From Bacteroidota bacterium (lineage in GTDB: Bacteria > Bacteroidota > Bacteroidia > Flavobacteriales > Flavobacteriaceae): a DNA stretch of 12,315 nucleotides. The notes beneath the pieces are model-generated. The model saw nothing but the letters and a program-made list of their open reading frames with translations. It was not told where the DNA came from and did no database searches. The stretch lies in the NCBI GenBank assembly GCA_947468985.1, contig CANINJ010000023.1:1-12315 (forward strand), given 5' to 3'. Position 1 is the stretch's first letter, and the number at the start of each line of letters is the position of its first letter. Of the stretch, positions 1 through 7,706 are shown one piece after another. Made by a program: the position numbers and the translations under genes.

Positions 1-1
1 G

Positions 2-331
2 AATGCTACGATTGTGGATGCTTTATCCTCGTTGATGCATGTTGACAACGCCTATTCTATTGGTAAAAAAATGTGTGAAAAGCTGAAAGAATTAATTCCA
101 CGTCAGCAATTTGACATTCCTGTTCAAGCTGCAATTGGGGTGAAAGTTATTTCTCGCGAAACGATAAAAGCGTTGCGTAAAGATGTAACTGCCAAGTGTT
201 ATGGTGGTGATATTTCGCGTAAACGTAAGTTATTGGAAAAACAGAAAAAAGGTAAAAAAAGAATGCGTTTGGTTGGAAATGTAGAAATCCCACAAGAAGC
301 ATTTATGGCGGTTTTGAAATTGAATGATTAA
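2..331 (+). CDS. lepA: Elongation factor 4 (LepA), C-terminal part
   Basis: This is the 3' end of lepA, cut by the left edge of the window; the frame is already open at base 2, so no start is visible and the GTG at 14 is internal. LepA is a ribosome-associated translational GTPase that back-translocates or remodels stalled ribosomes. The 109 visible residues are the LepA-specific C-terminal domain, recognisable by [11 protein letters not shown], the [19 protein letters not shown] segment, the nearly invariant [17 protein letters not shown] stretch, and the end [15 protein letters not shown]. The basic stretch reaches the peptidyl-transferase region in known structures (family knowledge). The GTPase domains lie outside the window. 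It is followed 30 bp later by an intrinsic terminator, so it ends its transcription unit. Identity is very secure. Confidence 0.97.
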   Translation, partial: NATIVDALSSLMHVDNAYSIGKKMCEKLKELIPRQQFDIPVQAAIGVKVISRETIKALRKDVTAKCYGGDISRKRKLLEKQKKGKKRMRLVGNVEIPQEAFMAVLKLND

Positions 332-361
332 TTTTTTTTATACTTATAGATAATAGACAAG

Positions 362-390
362 CCCGATAACTTTCATTATCGGGTTTTTTT
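362..390 (+). terminator. Intrinsic terminator of lepA
   Basis: A perfect 8-bp stem, CCCGATAA (362-369) with TTATCGGG (376-383), closes a 6-nt loop and is followed directly by seven T residues (384-390). It lies 30 bp after the lepA stop codon on the same strand. Stem, loop size and T-tract are typical of Rho-independent termination. Confidence 0.93.
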
Positions 391-527
391 GTGCTTAAAC
401 AATTTTAAAGTTGGGATGTTTTTTAAAGTTGTTGTTTTACATCTCGGTATTATATTTAGGATAACTTTAAGTTAATTGCCTCATAATTCTGATATGAAAA
501 TGGTATCTTTATAGTATATTATTGGCG
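391..527 (+). promoter_or_regulatory. Leader and possible promoter of the surface-protein gene
   Basis: This AT-rich leader separates the lepA terminator from the surface-protein gene and must hold its promoter. The best Bacteroidota-type -7 candidate is TATCTTTA at 504-511, seven of eight positions of TAnnTTTG, 16 bp before the ATG at 528. A TTG at 476-478 could serve as the -33 box, but the 25-bp gap is longer than usual. No riboswitch or small gene is visible. Confidence 0.35.
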
Positions 528-3500
528 ATGAAATTATTATCCCCCATACTTTTTTTTCTTTCCACAGTTGCGTTTTCGCAAGGAATTGTAATTGATACCA
601 CATCTTTGTCTGTCCCTGATTTGGTTCATATTGTTTTAATGCAAAACTCTTGCTCTAACGAATCTAATTTTATTTTTTCCTCTCATCTTGGTATTGGTAA
701 TTTTACAAATACAAACCCATCTTTCCCTTTCACGGATGGAATTGTAATTCGGAACGGAATTGCAAAATATACGGAAGGTCCTTACACTGGCGCCAATGAA
801 AGTAGCCAAATTTCTACTTCAACAGATTTAGATTTACAAGCAATCAGTATTTCAAACGGGCAAGTTGCGACAATTACCGATGTTGGATTTATTCAATTCG
901 ATTTCACGCCGTTATCAAGCAACTTCAGTTTCGATTTTCTCTTTGCATCCAATGAATATGGTGAATATCAATGCGGTTTTAGCGATGTTTTTGCATTTCT
1001 ATTGACCGATTTAACAACTAATGCTCAAACCAACTTAGCCGTAATTCCTGGTACATCAACACCAGTTACGGTAAAAAACATTCGCGATAATGCTTATAAT
1101 AGCTCATGTCTTTCAAATAATGCAGCTCTTTTTTCACGATATAATGTAACTGATCCTGCAACCTCTGCAATTAATATGAGGGGAGAAACAGTGCTTTTGA
1201 CAGCATCATCTCCAGTAATTCCAAATAGAACTTATAGAATAAAATTAGCGATTGGAGATTATTACGATAGCAATTATGATTCCGCAGTTTTTATTAAAGG
1301 AGGAAGTTTTACAACTACAACAAATTTAGGCCCAGATAAAACAATTTGTCAAGGAGAAACAATAGTATTAACAAGTGGAATTGCACCGCCGTTTTTAGTT
1401 TCATGGACTTTGAATGGTGTTGTCATTATTGGTGAAAACAACACAACTTTGACGGTAACACAACCAGGTGTTTATGGTGTTATTGGAACTCTTCCTAACT
1501 CAGGCTGCAGAATTACAGATGAAATGACCATTGTTGATTTAGCCTTAAGTACTTTAAATGATTTAACGGTTTGTAATTCGGGACAAACAAATTATTCTTT
1601 TGATTTAACGCAAAACAACCTTACTACTTTGGGGTTAAACACCACAGATTATTCCATTGCATATTATGCTTCTTTGGCTGATGCAAATGCAAATTCGCCT
1701 CAAATTCCTACTAATCAATTAACTACTTATTCGAGTCCAGGAGGTCAAACTATTTTCATAAAATTATCACGACTTTTGGATGGAAATACAATTTGTGGGG
1801 ATTTAATATCCTTTGATTTGATAGTAAATCCTGTTTTTATTACTACAACACCGCCAAATTTGATTCTATGTTCTGTTTCATCAGGAAGCGCAACTTCAAA
1901 TTTGACACTTCAAAATCCAATTGTATTAAATGGGCAAGTAGCTTCTGATTTTAATATTTCTTATTTTACAACCTCAGCAGATGCGCAAAACAACTCTAAT
2001 GCAATAGCAAATCCCGGTGCATTTCAAATTACACTTGCACAATCGCCGCTAACAATTTGGGTGCGAATGGGCGATATTTCTAGCCCAACTTGCTTTAATG
2101 TGGTCAGTTTTACTATTTCAGTATTCCCGCAACCCATCGTGGATACAATTCCAAACGCGATTGAATGCCATAATTATACACTACCAGTAATTATTAATGG
2201 CAATTATTTTACAGGTTCTAATGGAAGTGGCACAATGCTTCATGCTGGCGACATCATTATACTTCCGGGCATGTATTATATTTTTAATGGCCCCGATGCA
2301 AATGGTTGTACCAATGAAAGTTCTTTTACCGTTATTTTAATTGATCAAATTACATTTCCGCTAACAGCCTGCGGAGCTTATGTAATTCCATTGCCCCCAG
2401 CGGGAAATTTCTTTACAGCAGCAAGTGGATTAGGAACAATCATTCCGTCAGGAACCTTATTAACAAGTTCTCAAACTATTTACTATTATGCCGTAATTAA
2501 TGGGGTCGTTTGTCGAGACGATGCATTCCCTATTACAGTAATTCCACTTCCTTTAGCAGATGATCCTTCAGATGTACTTACTTGTGATTCCTATATTTTA
2601 CCTGTTTTAACAAATGGAGATTACTATTCTGGACCAAACGGAACGGGATTGCCATTAATTGCTGGGAATGTAATCAGTACAAGTTCCATTATTTATGTTT
2701 ATGCGTCAAACGTCCAATGCAAAAACAACAATCCTTTTAGAGTAGATATTGTTGATACTACTATTTATCAATCAATTGTCCGTTGTGGCAGTTTTATATT
2801 GCCAGCAATTCCTTTTGGAAATTATTACAATCAACCTTCGGGAGGAGGAACAATAATTCCTGGAGGAACATCAATCACAACATCGCAAATAGTATATTAT
2901 CATGCCAATACTACTACAACTCCAAATTGCACGGATTTATTAAATTATGACATAACTATTAAACCGCTGCCGTTAGTTGACACTCCAGCAGACCTTTTGG
3001 AATGTAATAAATTTGTTTTACCCGTTTTAAATAATGGTTCTTATTATACAGCAGTGAACGGCGGAGGAACTCAATTAAGCGCAGGTGCAATTATTTCTGC
3101 AACAAAAACTATTTACATTTATGCAGTAGGAGTTAATGGGTGTTCAAATCAATATGCTTGGCACATTACCATAAGACCGCTGCCGTTAATTAATAGTTTT
3201 ACAGATGTTTTTACCTGTACTGATTTTATTTTGCCAACAATAACAAATGGGAATTATTATACCGCAACGAACGGTCCAAATGGAACGGGAAATTTACTCA
3301 CTGCAGGAACTGCAATTTCATCAAGTCAAAGAATTTATATTTATAATGAATGGAGTGATTTTATAGGGTGTACAAACGAAACGTATTTCAATATTCAATT
3401 TAGCGGAATAGATGTAGGTACTTTTGCAGATGTTTCCGTTTGTGATAGCTACCGACTTCCACCATTAACTTTAGGTGATTATTATTCACTTCCAAATGGT

Positions 3501-4589
3501 GCGGGACCAATTATTCCCGTTGGAACGGTGCTAACTACCTCTCAAAGAATATATGTTTATAAAATTGTAGGAACGCGATTAACATGTTCTGATCAAGATG
3601 ACTTTTTAGTTACAATTTCGCCTACGCCTGTTTTGATAAATCGCCCAGACGTGTTTATATGTGGTGGATATTTATTACCAACGCTCGCTTTAGGGAACTA
3701 TTTTTCACAAGCTTTAGGCGCAGGAACAACTTATTCAGCTGGACAAAATATTACCACTTCGCAACAAATGTATATTTATGCTTCTGCTGCAACAAATGCA
3801 ACTTGCTTCGATCAAGATGATTTTAACATTACTGTTTATCCATTAAAAAATTTAAATATAAATGATGGCGTAATTTGTATTGATAATGACACAGGGGCAC
3901 TATTGCAACCCTATGTAATGAATTCTGGATTAAATCCCGCAATTTTTACTGTTGAATGGTATTTAAATGGCATATTAGTAGGAACTGGACAACGATATAC
4001 CGCAGTACAAGAAGGAACTTATACCGTAGTTGTTATTAAAAATACACCAGATATAGGAAGTGATTGTGGCTATAACTCGACAACAGTTATTGTAGAAAAA
4101 TCGAGTACAGCGATAGCATCTGTAACTGTTTCAGCCGCATTCGTTGATGTAATTGATGTAATTGTAAATGTAACTGGCGGATTTGGTGATTATGAATTCC
4201 AGATGGATGGTGGCGCATTCCAAACAAGTACTATTTTTCAAAATGTAGCGTCAGGAGCGCATACAATAAGTATTAAAGATATAAAAGGAGATTGTAATAG
4301 ACTGAATTTAATAGCACACGTTATAAAATATCCAAACTATTTCACTCCAAACGGAGACGGATATCACGAAACGTGGAACATCATTGATTTAGGTTTTCAG
4401 CCTGATGCAATACTTTATATTTACGATCGTTATGGTAAATTCCTAAAACAACTCAAAACAAATGGTCCAGGTTGGGATGGAAATTACAACGGAAATCCAC
4501 TTCCTTCCACAGATTATTGGTTTCAGGTATTTTATGAATTAAATGGTACCGACCAAGAATTCAAATCTCATTTTAGTATGAAACGCTAA
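528..4589 (+). CDS. T9SS type B surface protein, choice-of-anchor L plus repeats
   Basis: A 1353-residue secreted surface protein, probably an adhesin or matrix component. Residues 1-17 form a signal peptide (KLLSPILFFLSTVAFS, then Q). Residues about 30-262 match the choice-of-anchor L domain, with LFASNEYGEYQCGFSDVFAF (138-157) and AIGDYYDSNYDSAVFI (241-256). An Ig/PKD-like module (about 266-335) and two related roughly 100-residue modules follow. Eight repeats of 67-75 residues come next, their first Cys at 547, 615, 686, 753, 826, 897, 972 and 1045. Each repeat reads roughly C-x-x-[YF]-x-L-P, G-[ND]-[YF]-[YF], G-x-G-T, then [IV]-Y-x-Y. Residues about 1268-1353 are the gliding-motility-type C-terminal sorting domain (YPNYFTPNGDGYHETW to HFSMKR), which in the family directs export by the type IX secretion system. 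The ATG at 528 is preferred over an in-frame TTG at 522 because it begins the signal peptide directly. Domain calls are firm; ligand and exact role are not known. Many Asn/Thr-rich loops could be O-glycosylated (inference). Confidence 0.9.
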   Translation: MKLLSPILFFLSTVAFSQGIVIDTTSLSVPDLVHIVLMQNSCSNESNFIFSSHLGIGNFTNTNPSFPFTDGIVIRNGIAKYTEGPYTGANESSQISTSTDLDLQAISISNGQVATITDVGFIQFDFTPLSSNFSFDFLFASNEYGEYQCGFSDVFAFLLTDLTTNAQTNLAVIPGTSTPVTVKNIRDNAYNSSCLSNNAALFSRYNVTDPATSAINMRGETVLLTASSPVIPNRTYRIKLAIGDYYDSNYDSAVFIKGGSFTTTTNLGPDKTICQGETIVLTSGIAPPFLVSWTLNGVVIIGENNTTLTVTQPGVYGVIGTLPNSGCRITDEMTIVDLALSTLNDLTVCNSGQTNYSFDLTQNNLTTLGLNTTDYSIAYYASLADANANSPQIPTNQLTTYSSPGGQTIFIKLSRLLDGNTICGDLISFDLIVNPVFITTTPPNLILCSVSSGSATSNLTLQNPIVLNGQVASDFNISYFTTSADAQNNSNAIANPGAFQITLAQSPLTIWVRMGDISSPTCFNVVSFTISVFPQPIVDTIPNAIECHNYTLPVIINGNYFTGSNGSGTMLHAGDIIILPGMYYIFNGPDANGCTNESSFTVILIDQITFPLTACGAYVIPLPPAGNFFTAASGLGTIIPSGTLLTSSQTIYYYAVINGVVCRDDAFPITVIPLPLADDPSDVLTCDSYILPVLTNGDYYSGPNGTGLPLIAGNVISTSSIIYVYASNVQCKNNNPFRVDIVDTTIYQSIVRCGSFILPAIPFGNYYNQPSGGGTIIPGGTSITTSQIVYYHANTTTTPNCTDLLNYDITIKPLPLVDTPADLLECNKFVLPVLNNGSYYTAVNGGGTQLSAGAIISATKTIYIYAVGVNGCSNQYAWHITIRPLPLINSFTDVFTCTDFILPTITNGNYYTATNGPNGTGNLLTAGTAISSSQRIYIYNEWSDFIGCTNETYFNIQFSGIDVGTFADVSVCDSYRLPPLTLGDYYSLPNGAGPIIPVGTVLTTSQRIYVYKIVGTRLTCSDQDDFLVTISPTPVLINRPDVFICGGYLLPTLALGNYFSQALGAGTTYSAGQNITTSQQMYIYASAATNATCFDQDDFNITVYPLKNLNINDGVICIDNDTGALLQPYVMNSGLNPAIFTVEWYLNGILVGTGQRYTAVQEGTYTVVVIKNTPDIGSDCGYNSTTVIVEKSSTAIASVTVSAAFVDVIDVIVNVTGGFGDYEFQMDGGAFQTSTIFQNVASGAHTISIKDIKGDCNRLNLIAHVIKYPNYFTPNGDGYHETWNIIDLGFQPDAILYIYDRYGKFLKQLKTNGPGWDGNYNGNPLPSTDYWFQVFYELNGTDQEFKSHFSMKR
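2160..3851 (+). repeat. Eight tandem ~70-residue coding repeats
   Basis: Inside the surface-protein gene, eight units of 67-75 codons run in tandem (residues about 545-1108). Conserved positions are an opening Cys, an aromatic-x-LP motif, GNYY or GDYY, a G-x-G-T turn, TTSQ or a variant, IYIYA or a variant, and a second Cys or polar stretch before the next unit. Units 2, 4 and 5 end in PLPL, while units 1 and 3 end in an acidic I-D or V-D. The repeats have diverged at DNA level; the longest exact match noticed is accgctgccgtta at 2963 and 3176. The likely fold is a beta-sandwich stalk on the cell surface (inference). Confidence 0.85.
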
Positions 4590-4619
4590 TTTTTTAATCG
4601 ATAAACCTTCACAACTTTG

Positions 4620-4627
4620 TACCTTTG
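4620..4627 (+). promoter_or_regulatory. -7 promoter box for thiL
   Basis: TACCTTTG matches the Bacteroidota -7 consensus TAnnTTTG at every fixed position and lies 28 bp before the thiL ATG at 4656. It supports that ATG as the start, because an upstream in-frame TTG (4617) would lie before the transcription start. No clear TTG -33 box is seen at the expected distance. Confidence 0.6.
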
Positions 4628-4655
4628 CAATTCTAAAAACTTTGCAACAACAAAA

Positions 4656-5705
4656 ATGATTGAAGATAAAAATCCACAAAGAACAAGTATTGCGCAATTA
4701 GGCGAATTTGGTTTGATAGACCATTTAACCAAAAATTTCTCAATCAACCAACCTTCAACCTTAAAAGGAATTGGCGATGATGCTGCGGTTTTGGACTTTG
4801 GCGATAAAAAAATAGTGGTTTCCACGGATTTATTAATCGAAGGTGTACATTTTGATTTGGCGTATATGCCCCTGAAACATTTGGGTTACAAAGCGGTCGT
4901 GGCAAACATTTCAGATATTTGTGCGATGAATGCAAAAGCTACTCAAATCACAGTTTCCGTAGCAGTATCAAACCGATTTCCTCTTGAGGCATTAGAAGAT
5001 TTATTTGACGGAATTACAGTTGCATCACAAGAATATAATGTTGACGTCATTGGTGGCGACACGACTTCATCCCAAAAAGGATTGATTATTAGCATTACTG
5101 CAATTGGTCAAGCCGATGAATCCGAATTGGTATATAGAAATGGTGCTAAAGAAACCAATCTTCTTGTAGTTTCAGGCGATATTGGTGCGGCATATATGGG
5201 ATTACAAGTTTTAGAACGTGAAAAACAAGTGTTTCAAGTCAACCCAAATTCGCAACCTGATTTAGAAGCCTACACCTATTTAATCGAACGTCAATTGCGA
5301 CCAGAAGCCAGAAAAGATGTGCGTACTTTATTACACGCTTTAGAAATAAAACCAACTGCAATGATTGATATTTCGGATGGATTGTCATCGGAAATTATGC
5401 ACATTTGCAAACAATCAAAAGTAGGTTGTAATTTATATGAAGACAAATTGCCACTCGATCCTCAATTGATAAATGTATGCGAAGAATTCAATATCGACGC
5501 AACAACTGTAGCAATAAATGGTGGTGAAGATTATGAATTGCTTTTCACAATTGCAATGGAAGATTTCGAAAAAATCAAAGGAAATCCAAATTTTACCATT
5601 ATTGGTCATATTACCCAAGAAAGTGAAGGAATCCATTTGGTAACTCGCGCCAATACAAAAATCCCACTGAAAGCTAGGGGTTGGGATGCGATTGCTGAAG
5701 AATAA
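4656..5705 (+). CDS. thiL: Thiamine-monophosphate kinase
   Basis: ThiL phosphorylates thiamine monophosphate with ATP to give thiamine diphosphate, the last step of cofactor synthesis, in the cytoplasm. The 349-residue product has the expected length and the AIRS/PurM-like two-domain pattern. Motifs: GIGDDAA (38-44) and STDLLIEGVHF (56-66), which contribute metal and nucleotide binding; NISDICAMNA (84-93); GGDTTSS (133-139); DISDGL (238-243); GGEDYELLFT (289-298); and the C-terminal GWDAI (342-346). All are the acidic Mg-binding and substrate-loop signatures of ThiL. The ATG at 4656 was chosen because a consensus -7 box ends 28 bp upstream and because the preceding in-frame codons show no ThiL character. 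It stands alone with its own promoter box and terminator; no TPP riboswitch fits in the 66-bp gap before it. Confidence 0.96.
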   Translation: MIEDKNPQRTSIAQLGEFGLIDHLTKNFSINQPSTLKGIGDDAAVLDFGDKKIVVSTDLLIEGVHFDLAYMPLKHLGYKAVVANISDICAMNAKATQITVSVAVSNRFPLEALEDLFDGITVASQEYNVDVIGGDTTSSQKGLIISITAIGQADESELVYRNGAKETNLLVVSGDIGAAYMGLQVLEREKQVFQVNPNSQPDLEAYTYLIERQLRPEARKDVRTLLHALEIKPTAMIDISDGLSSEIMHICKQSKVGCNLYEDKLPLDPQLINVCEEFNIDATTVAINGGEDYELLFTIAMEDFEKIKGNPNFTIIGHITQESEGIHLVTRANTKIPLKARGWDAIAEE

Positions 5706-5715
5706 AAATCTATAC

Positions 5716-5749
5716 AAATCCTGACTTTAAACCTCAGGATTTTTTTTTT
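5716..5749 (+). terminator. Intrinsic terminator of thiL
   Basis: AAATCCTGA (5716-5724) pairs perfectly with TCAGGATTT (5734-5742) around a 9-nt loop, and the T-run continues to 5749. It starts 10 bp after the thiL stop codon and separates thiL from the ars operon. Confidence 0.9.
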
Positions 5750-5799
5750 AGAATTAAATTAAAGTTAAATCTCATTTAAAGTTTTCTCTATTCAAAACT

Positions 5800-5819
5800 A
5801 TATCGTAATATTGCGATAT
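5800..5819. promoter_or_regulatory. Probable ArsR operator overlapping the arsR start codon
   Basis: ATATCGTAATATTGCGATAT is a 20-bp palindrome with only one mismatched pair (T5806 against G5813): arms ATATCG and CGATAT around a palindromic AATATT core. It is the only strong palindrome just before arsR and has the size and AT-rich centre of ArsR/SmtB operators, so autoregulation by the adjacent ArsR is the natural reading (inference). Its last two bases are the first two of the arsR ATG. The inner TAATATTG (5806-5813) is one base off the -7 box TAnnTTTG, so repressor and sigma factor would compete for the same bases. Confidence 0.7.
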
Positions 5820-6144
5820 GGGAGTAACAAAAAAAATAGGTTTCTCAGAAGAAACAATAGAATTGTCCGAAATCCTAAAGGCTTTTGGACATCCCGCACG
5901 TTTGGAAATCGTAAAATTTCTAATCAATTCACCGACTTGTATTTGTGGAGACATCGTAGAATTCTTGCCATTATCGCAATCTACCGTGTCCAAACATTTG
6001 TCGGAATTGAAAAAAGCAGGAATCATAAAAGGTATTATTTCGGGAAATTCAATTTGCTATTGCTTGAATGAAAATACCATTGAAAAACTACAAGGGTTTA
6101 TCACAATTTTAGAAACCAACAACACTTCTTCGGAATGTTGTTAA
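5818..6144 (+). CDS. arsR: ArsR-family arsenic-responsive repressor
   Basis: A 108-residue winged-helix repressor of the ArsR/SmtB family that binds DNA as a dimer and lets go on binding As(III). FGHPARLEIVKFL (23-35) is the family start motif. Cys41-x-Cys43 (TCICGDIV) matches the alpha-3 CxC arsenic site of classical ArsR, and the recognition helix SQSTVSKHLSEL (53-64) follows. Further Cys lie at 80, 82, 107 and 108; the last two end the protein, giving extra thiols near the dimer interface or tail. The ATG at 5818 fits family length; it overlaps the palindromic operator. The gene leads an operon with the DUF6428 gene 13 bp downstream, then the ACR3 exporter and arsC, which strongly supports arsenic rather than cadmium or zinc as ligand. 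An antimonite response is also likely. Confidence 0.93.
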   Translation: MGVTKKIGFSEETIELSEILKAFGHPARLEIVKFLINSPTCICGDIVEFLPLSQSTVSKHLSELKKAGIIKGIISGNSICYCLNENTIEKLQGFITILETNNTSSECC

Positions 6145-6157
6145 AAAATCAAACGTT

Positions 6158-6661
6158 ATGAACTGGAACGAATTTAAAACACAATTGGCTGAAAATCCTG
6201 GACTTCATTTACAATTTGAATTTGCTGAAAATCAAAAAGTAAGTCCTTCTTTTCACATTACCGAAATTAAACAAGCTAACATTACCGCTGTGGATTGTGG
6301 CGGAAAAATGAATGCTTGGACGGAAGCAATTGTTCAACTTTGGGAGCCAAACACTAATGAAATTGTACGTTCAATGCAGGTTTCAAAAGCAATGTCAATT
6401 ATTAATTTAGTCGAAAAAACGCTTCCGCTAAATCCAAATAGCATTGTAAAAATCGAATTTGGTAACGACCTTTTTGAAACACGACAAATGCACCCTCAAG
6501 ATTTTGAAATAATAAACGACGAAATAATCGTAAAACTAATCGCCGATAAAACCCAATGCAAAGCAATTGGAAGAGGCGAATCGTGTGGAACGCCAAAGCC
6601 AAAAGTTAAATTATCGGATGTTCAAAACAGTTGTTGCTCACCAGAAACAGGGTGTTGTTAA
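6158..6661 (+). CDS. DUF6428-type Cys-rich ars operon protein
   Basis: A 167-residue cytoplasmic protein without signal peptide or membrane segment, recognised as resembling DUF6428, a family I know from Bacteroidota ars operons; its function is unknown. The body is a compact alpha/beta domain with SFHITEIKQ (31-39) and DCGGKMNAWTEAIVQLW (46-62), holding a conserved-looking His33, Asp46 and Cys47. The tail is Cys-rich: Cys134, Cys143, then Cys159-Cys160 and Cys166-Cys167 in a CCSPETGCC end. The vicinal pairs could bind As(III) or carry it to the exporter or to ArsR (inference only). It lies 13 bp after arsR and 10 bp before the ACR3 gene, so it is co-transcribed with both. Family assignment is from memory of sequence and context; any biochemical role is open. 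Confidence 0.8.
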   Translation: MNWNEFKTQLAENPGLHLQFEFAENQKVSPSFHITEIKQANITAVDCGGKMNAWTEAIVQLWEPNTNEIVRSMQVSKAMSIINLVEKTLPLNPNSIVKIEFGNDLFETRQMHPQDFEIINDEIIVKLIADKTQCKAIGRGESCGTPKPKVKLSDVQNSCCSPETGCC

Positions 6662-6671
6662 TATTTAATTT

Positions 6672-7703
6672 ATGAAAAAAAAACTTGGATTTTTAGACCA
6701 CTATTTAACACTTTGGATTTTCCTTGCTATGGCATTTGGAATCGGAATTGGCTATTTTATCCCAAATTCATCCACATTTATCAACTCTTTTTCAAGCGGA
6801 ACCACAAATATTCCTCTCGCAATTGGTTTGATTTTGATGATGTATCCGCCACTTACAAAAGTAGATTTCTCGAAAGTGCCATTGATGTTTGAAAAACCAA
6901 AATTGCTTTTCGCTTCCTTATTTATCACTTGGATTGTCGGTCCGTTTTTAATGTTTTTATTGTCAATATTTTTTCTAAAAGACAATCCAGAATATATGAC
7001 AGGTCTTATAATCATTGGGTTAGCGCCCTGCATTGCTATGGTTATTGTTTGGAACGAACTCGCCGAAGGAAACCGAGAATTAACCGCCGGATTGGTCGGA
7101 ATTAACAGCTTGCTGCAAGTACTTTTTTTTAGTTTGTACGCCTATTTCTATCTCGAAATTATGCTGCCATTATTCGGAATCAAAGGATTACCAATAAATA
7201 TTACGATTGCTGAAATCGCAAAAACAGTCGGAATCTATCTCGGAATTCCATTTTTTGCAGCTATGATTAGCCGATTTACAATCCGAAAATTCATAGGCGA
7301 AAAGTGGTTCAATCAAAAATTTCTGCCCTTTATTTCCCCAATTACCCTCATCGCATTGCTGTTCACCATCGTCGTAATGTTCAGTCTCAAAGGCGAAATG
7401 ATCGTGCAAATCCCAATGGACGTCTTCAAAATCGCCATTCCACTCGTCATTTTTTTCGCCGTAATGTTTACCCTAATGTTCTTCGTCGGCAAACGCATCG
7501 GCGCAACCTACAGAGACAATGTCGCCCTTTCATTTACGGCAACTGGCAACAATTTTGAACTCGCAATTGCCGTTTCAATAGGCGTTTTCGGAATCAATTC
7601 AGGACAAGCATTTGCAGGCGTAATCGGACCATTAGTCGAAGTTCCAGCCTTAATCCTACTCGTAAAATTCGCATTTTGGCTAAAGAAAAAATACTATAAA
7701 TAA
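6672..7703 (+). CDS. acr3: ACR3-family arsenite efflux permease
   Basis: A 343-residue inner-membrane protein of the ACR3 (BART superfamily) type that exports arsenite, and often antimonite, using the proton motive force. About ten hydrophobic segments span the whole length. Diagnostic motifs are GLILMMYPPLTKVDF (52-66), the LAPCIAMVIVWNELA segment with the essential-type Cys120, SFTATGNNFELAIAV (287-301), and GPLVEVPALI with Glu323. The Cys and Glu are those needed for transport in studied ACR3 proteins (family knowledge). It is not the ArsB type, which has 12 segments and a different sequence. The gene starts 10 bp after the DUF6428 gene. Its 3' third uses more C-ending codons (ATC, GTC, TTC, GCC) than its AT-rich 5' end. 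A structured repeat begins 3 bp after the stop codon. Confidence 0.95.
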   Translation: MKKKLGFLDHYLTLWIFLAMAFGIGIGYFIPNSSTFINSFSSGTTNIPLAIGLILMMYPPLTKVDFSKVPLMFEKPKLLFASLFITWIVGPFLMFLLSIFFLKDNPEYMTGLIIIGLAPCIAMVIVWNELAEGNRELTAGLVGINSLLQVLFFSLYAYFYLEIMLPLFGIKGLPINITIAEIAKTVGIYLGIPFFAAMISRFTIRKFIGEKWFNQKFLPFISPITLIALLFTIVVMFSLKGEMIVQIPMDVFKIAIPLVIFFAVMFTLMFFVGKRIGATYRDNVALSFTATGNNFELAIAVSIGVFGINSGQAFAGVIGPLVEVPALILLVKFAFWLKKKYYK

Positions 7704-7706
7704 TTT

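Noticed and set aside
403..431. Direct repeat TTTTAAAGTTG (403-413 and 421-431) before the surface-protein gene
   Set aside because: Only 11 bp of low-complexity AT-rich sequence with no third copy nearby; probably chance, though a regulator site cannot be excluded.
522..527. Earlier TTG start for the surface protein
   Set aside because: It adds only Met-Ala before MKLLSPILFF; the ATG at 528 gives a normal signal peptide.
2160..3851. Periodic pattern considered as a CRISPR-like or DNA-level tandem array
   Set aside because: The period of about 200-225 bp is conserved only at protein level inside one open frame; the DNA units are strongly diverged.
4590..4655. TPP riboswitch before thiL
   Set aside because: The gap is only 66 bp, and no TPP aptamer core is visible; a promoter box already occupies it.
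4617..4655. Earlier TTG start for thiL (13 extra codons)
   Set aside because: It overlaps the consensus -7 box, and the extra residues do not resemble the ThiL N-terminus.
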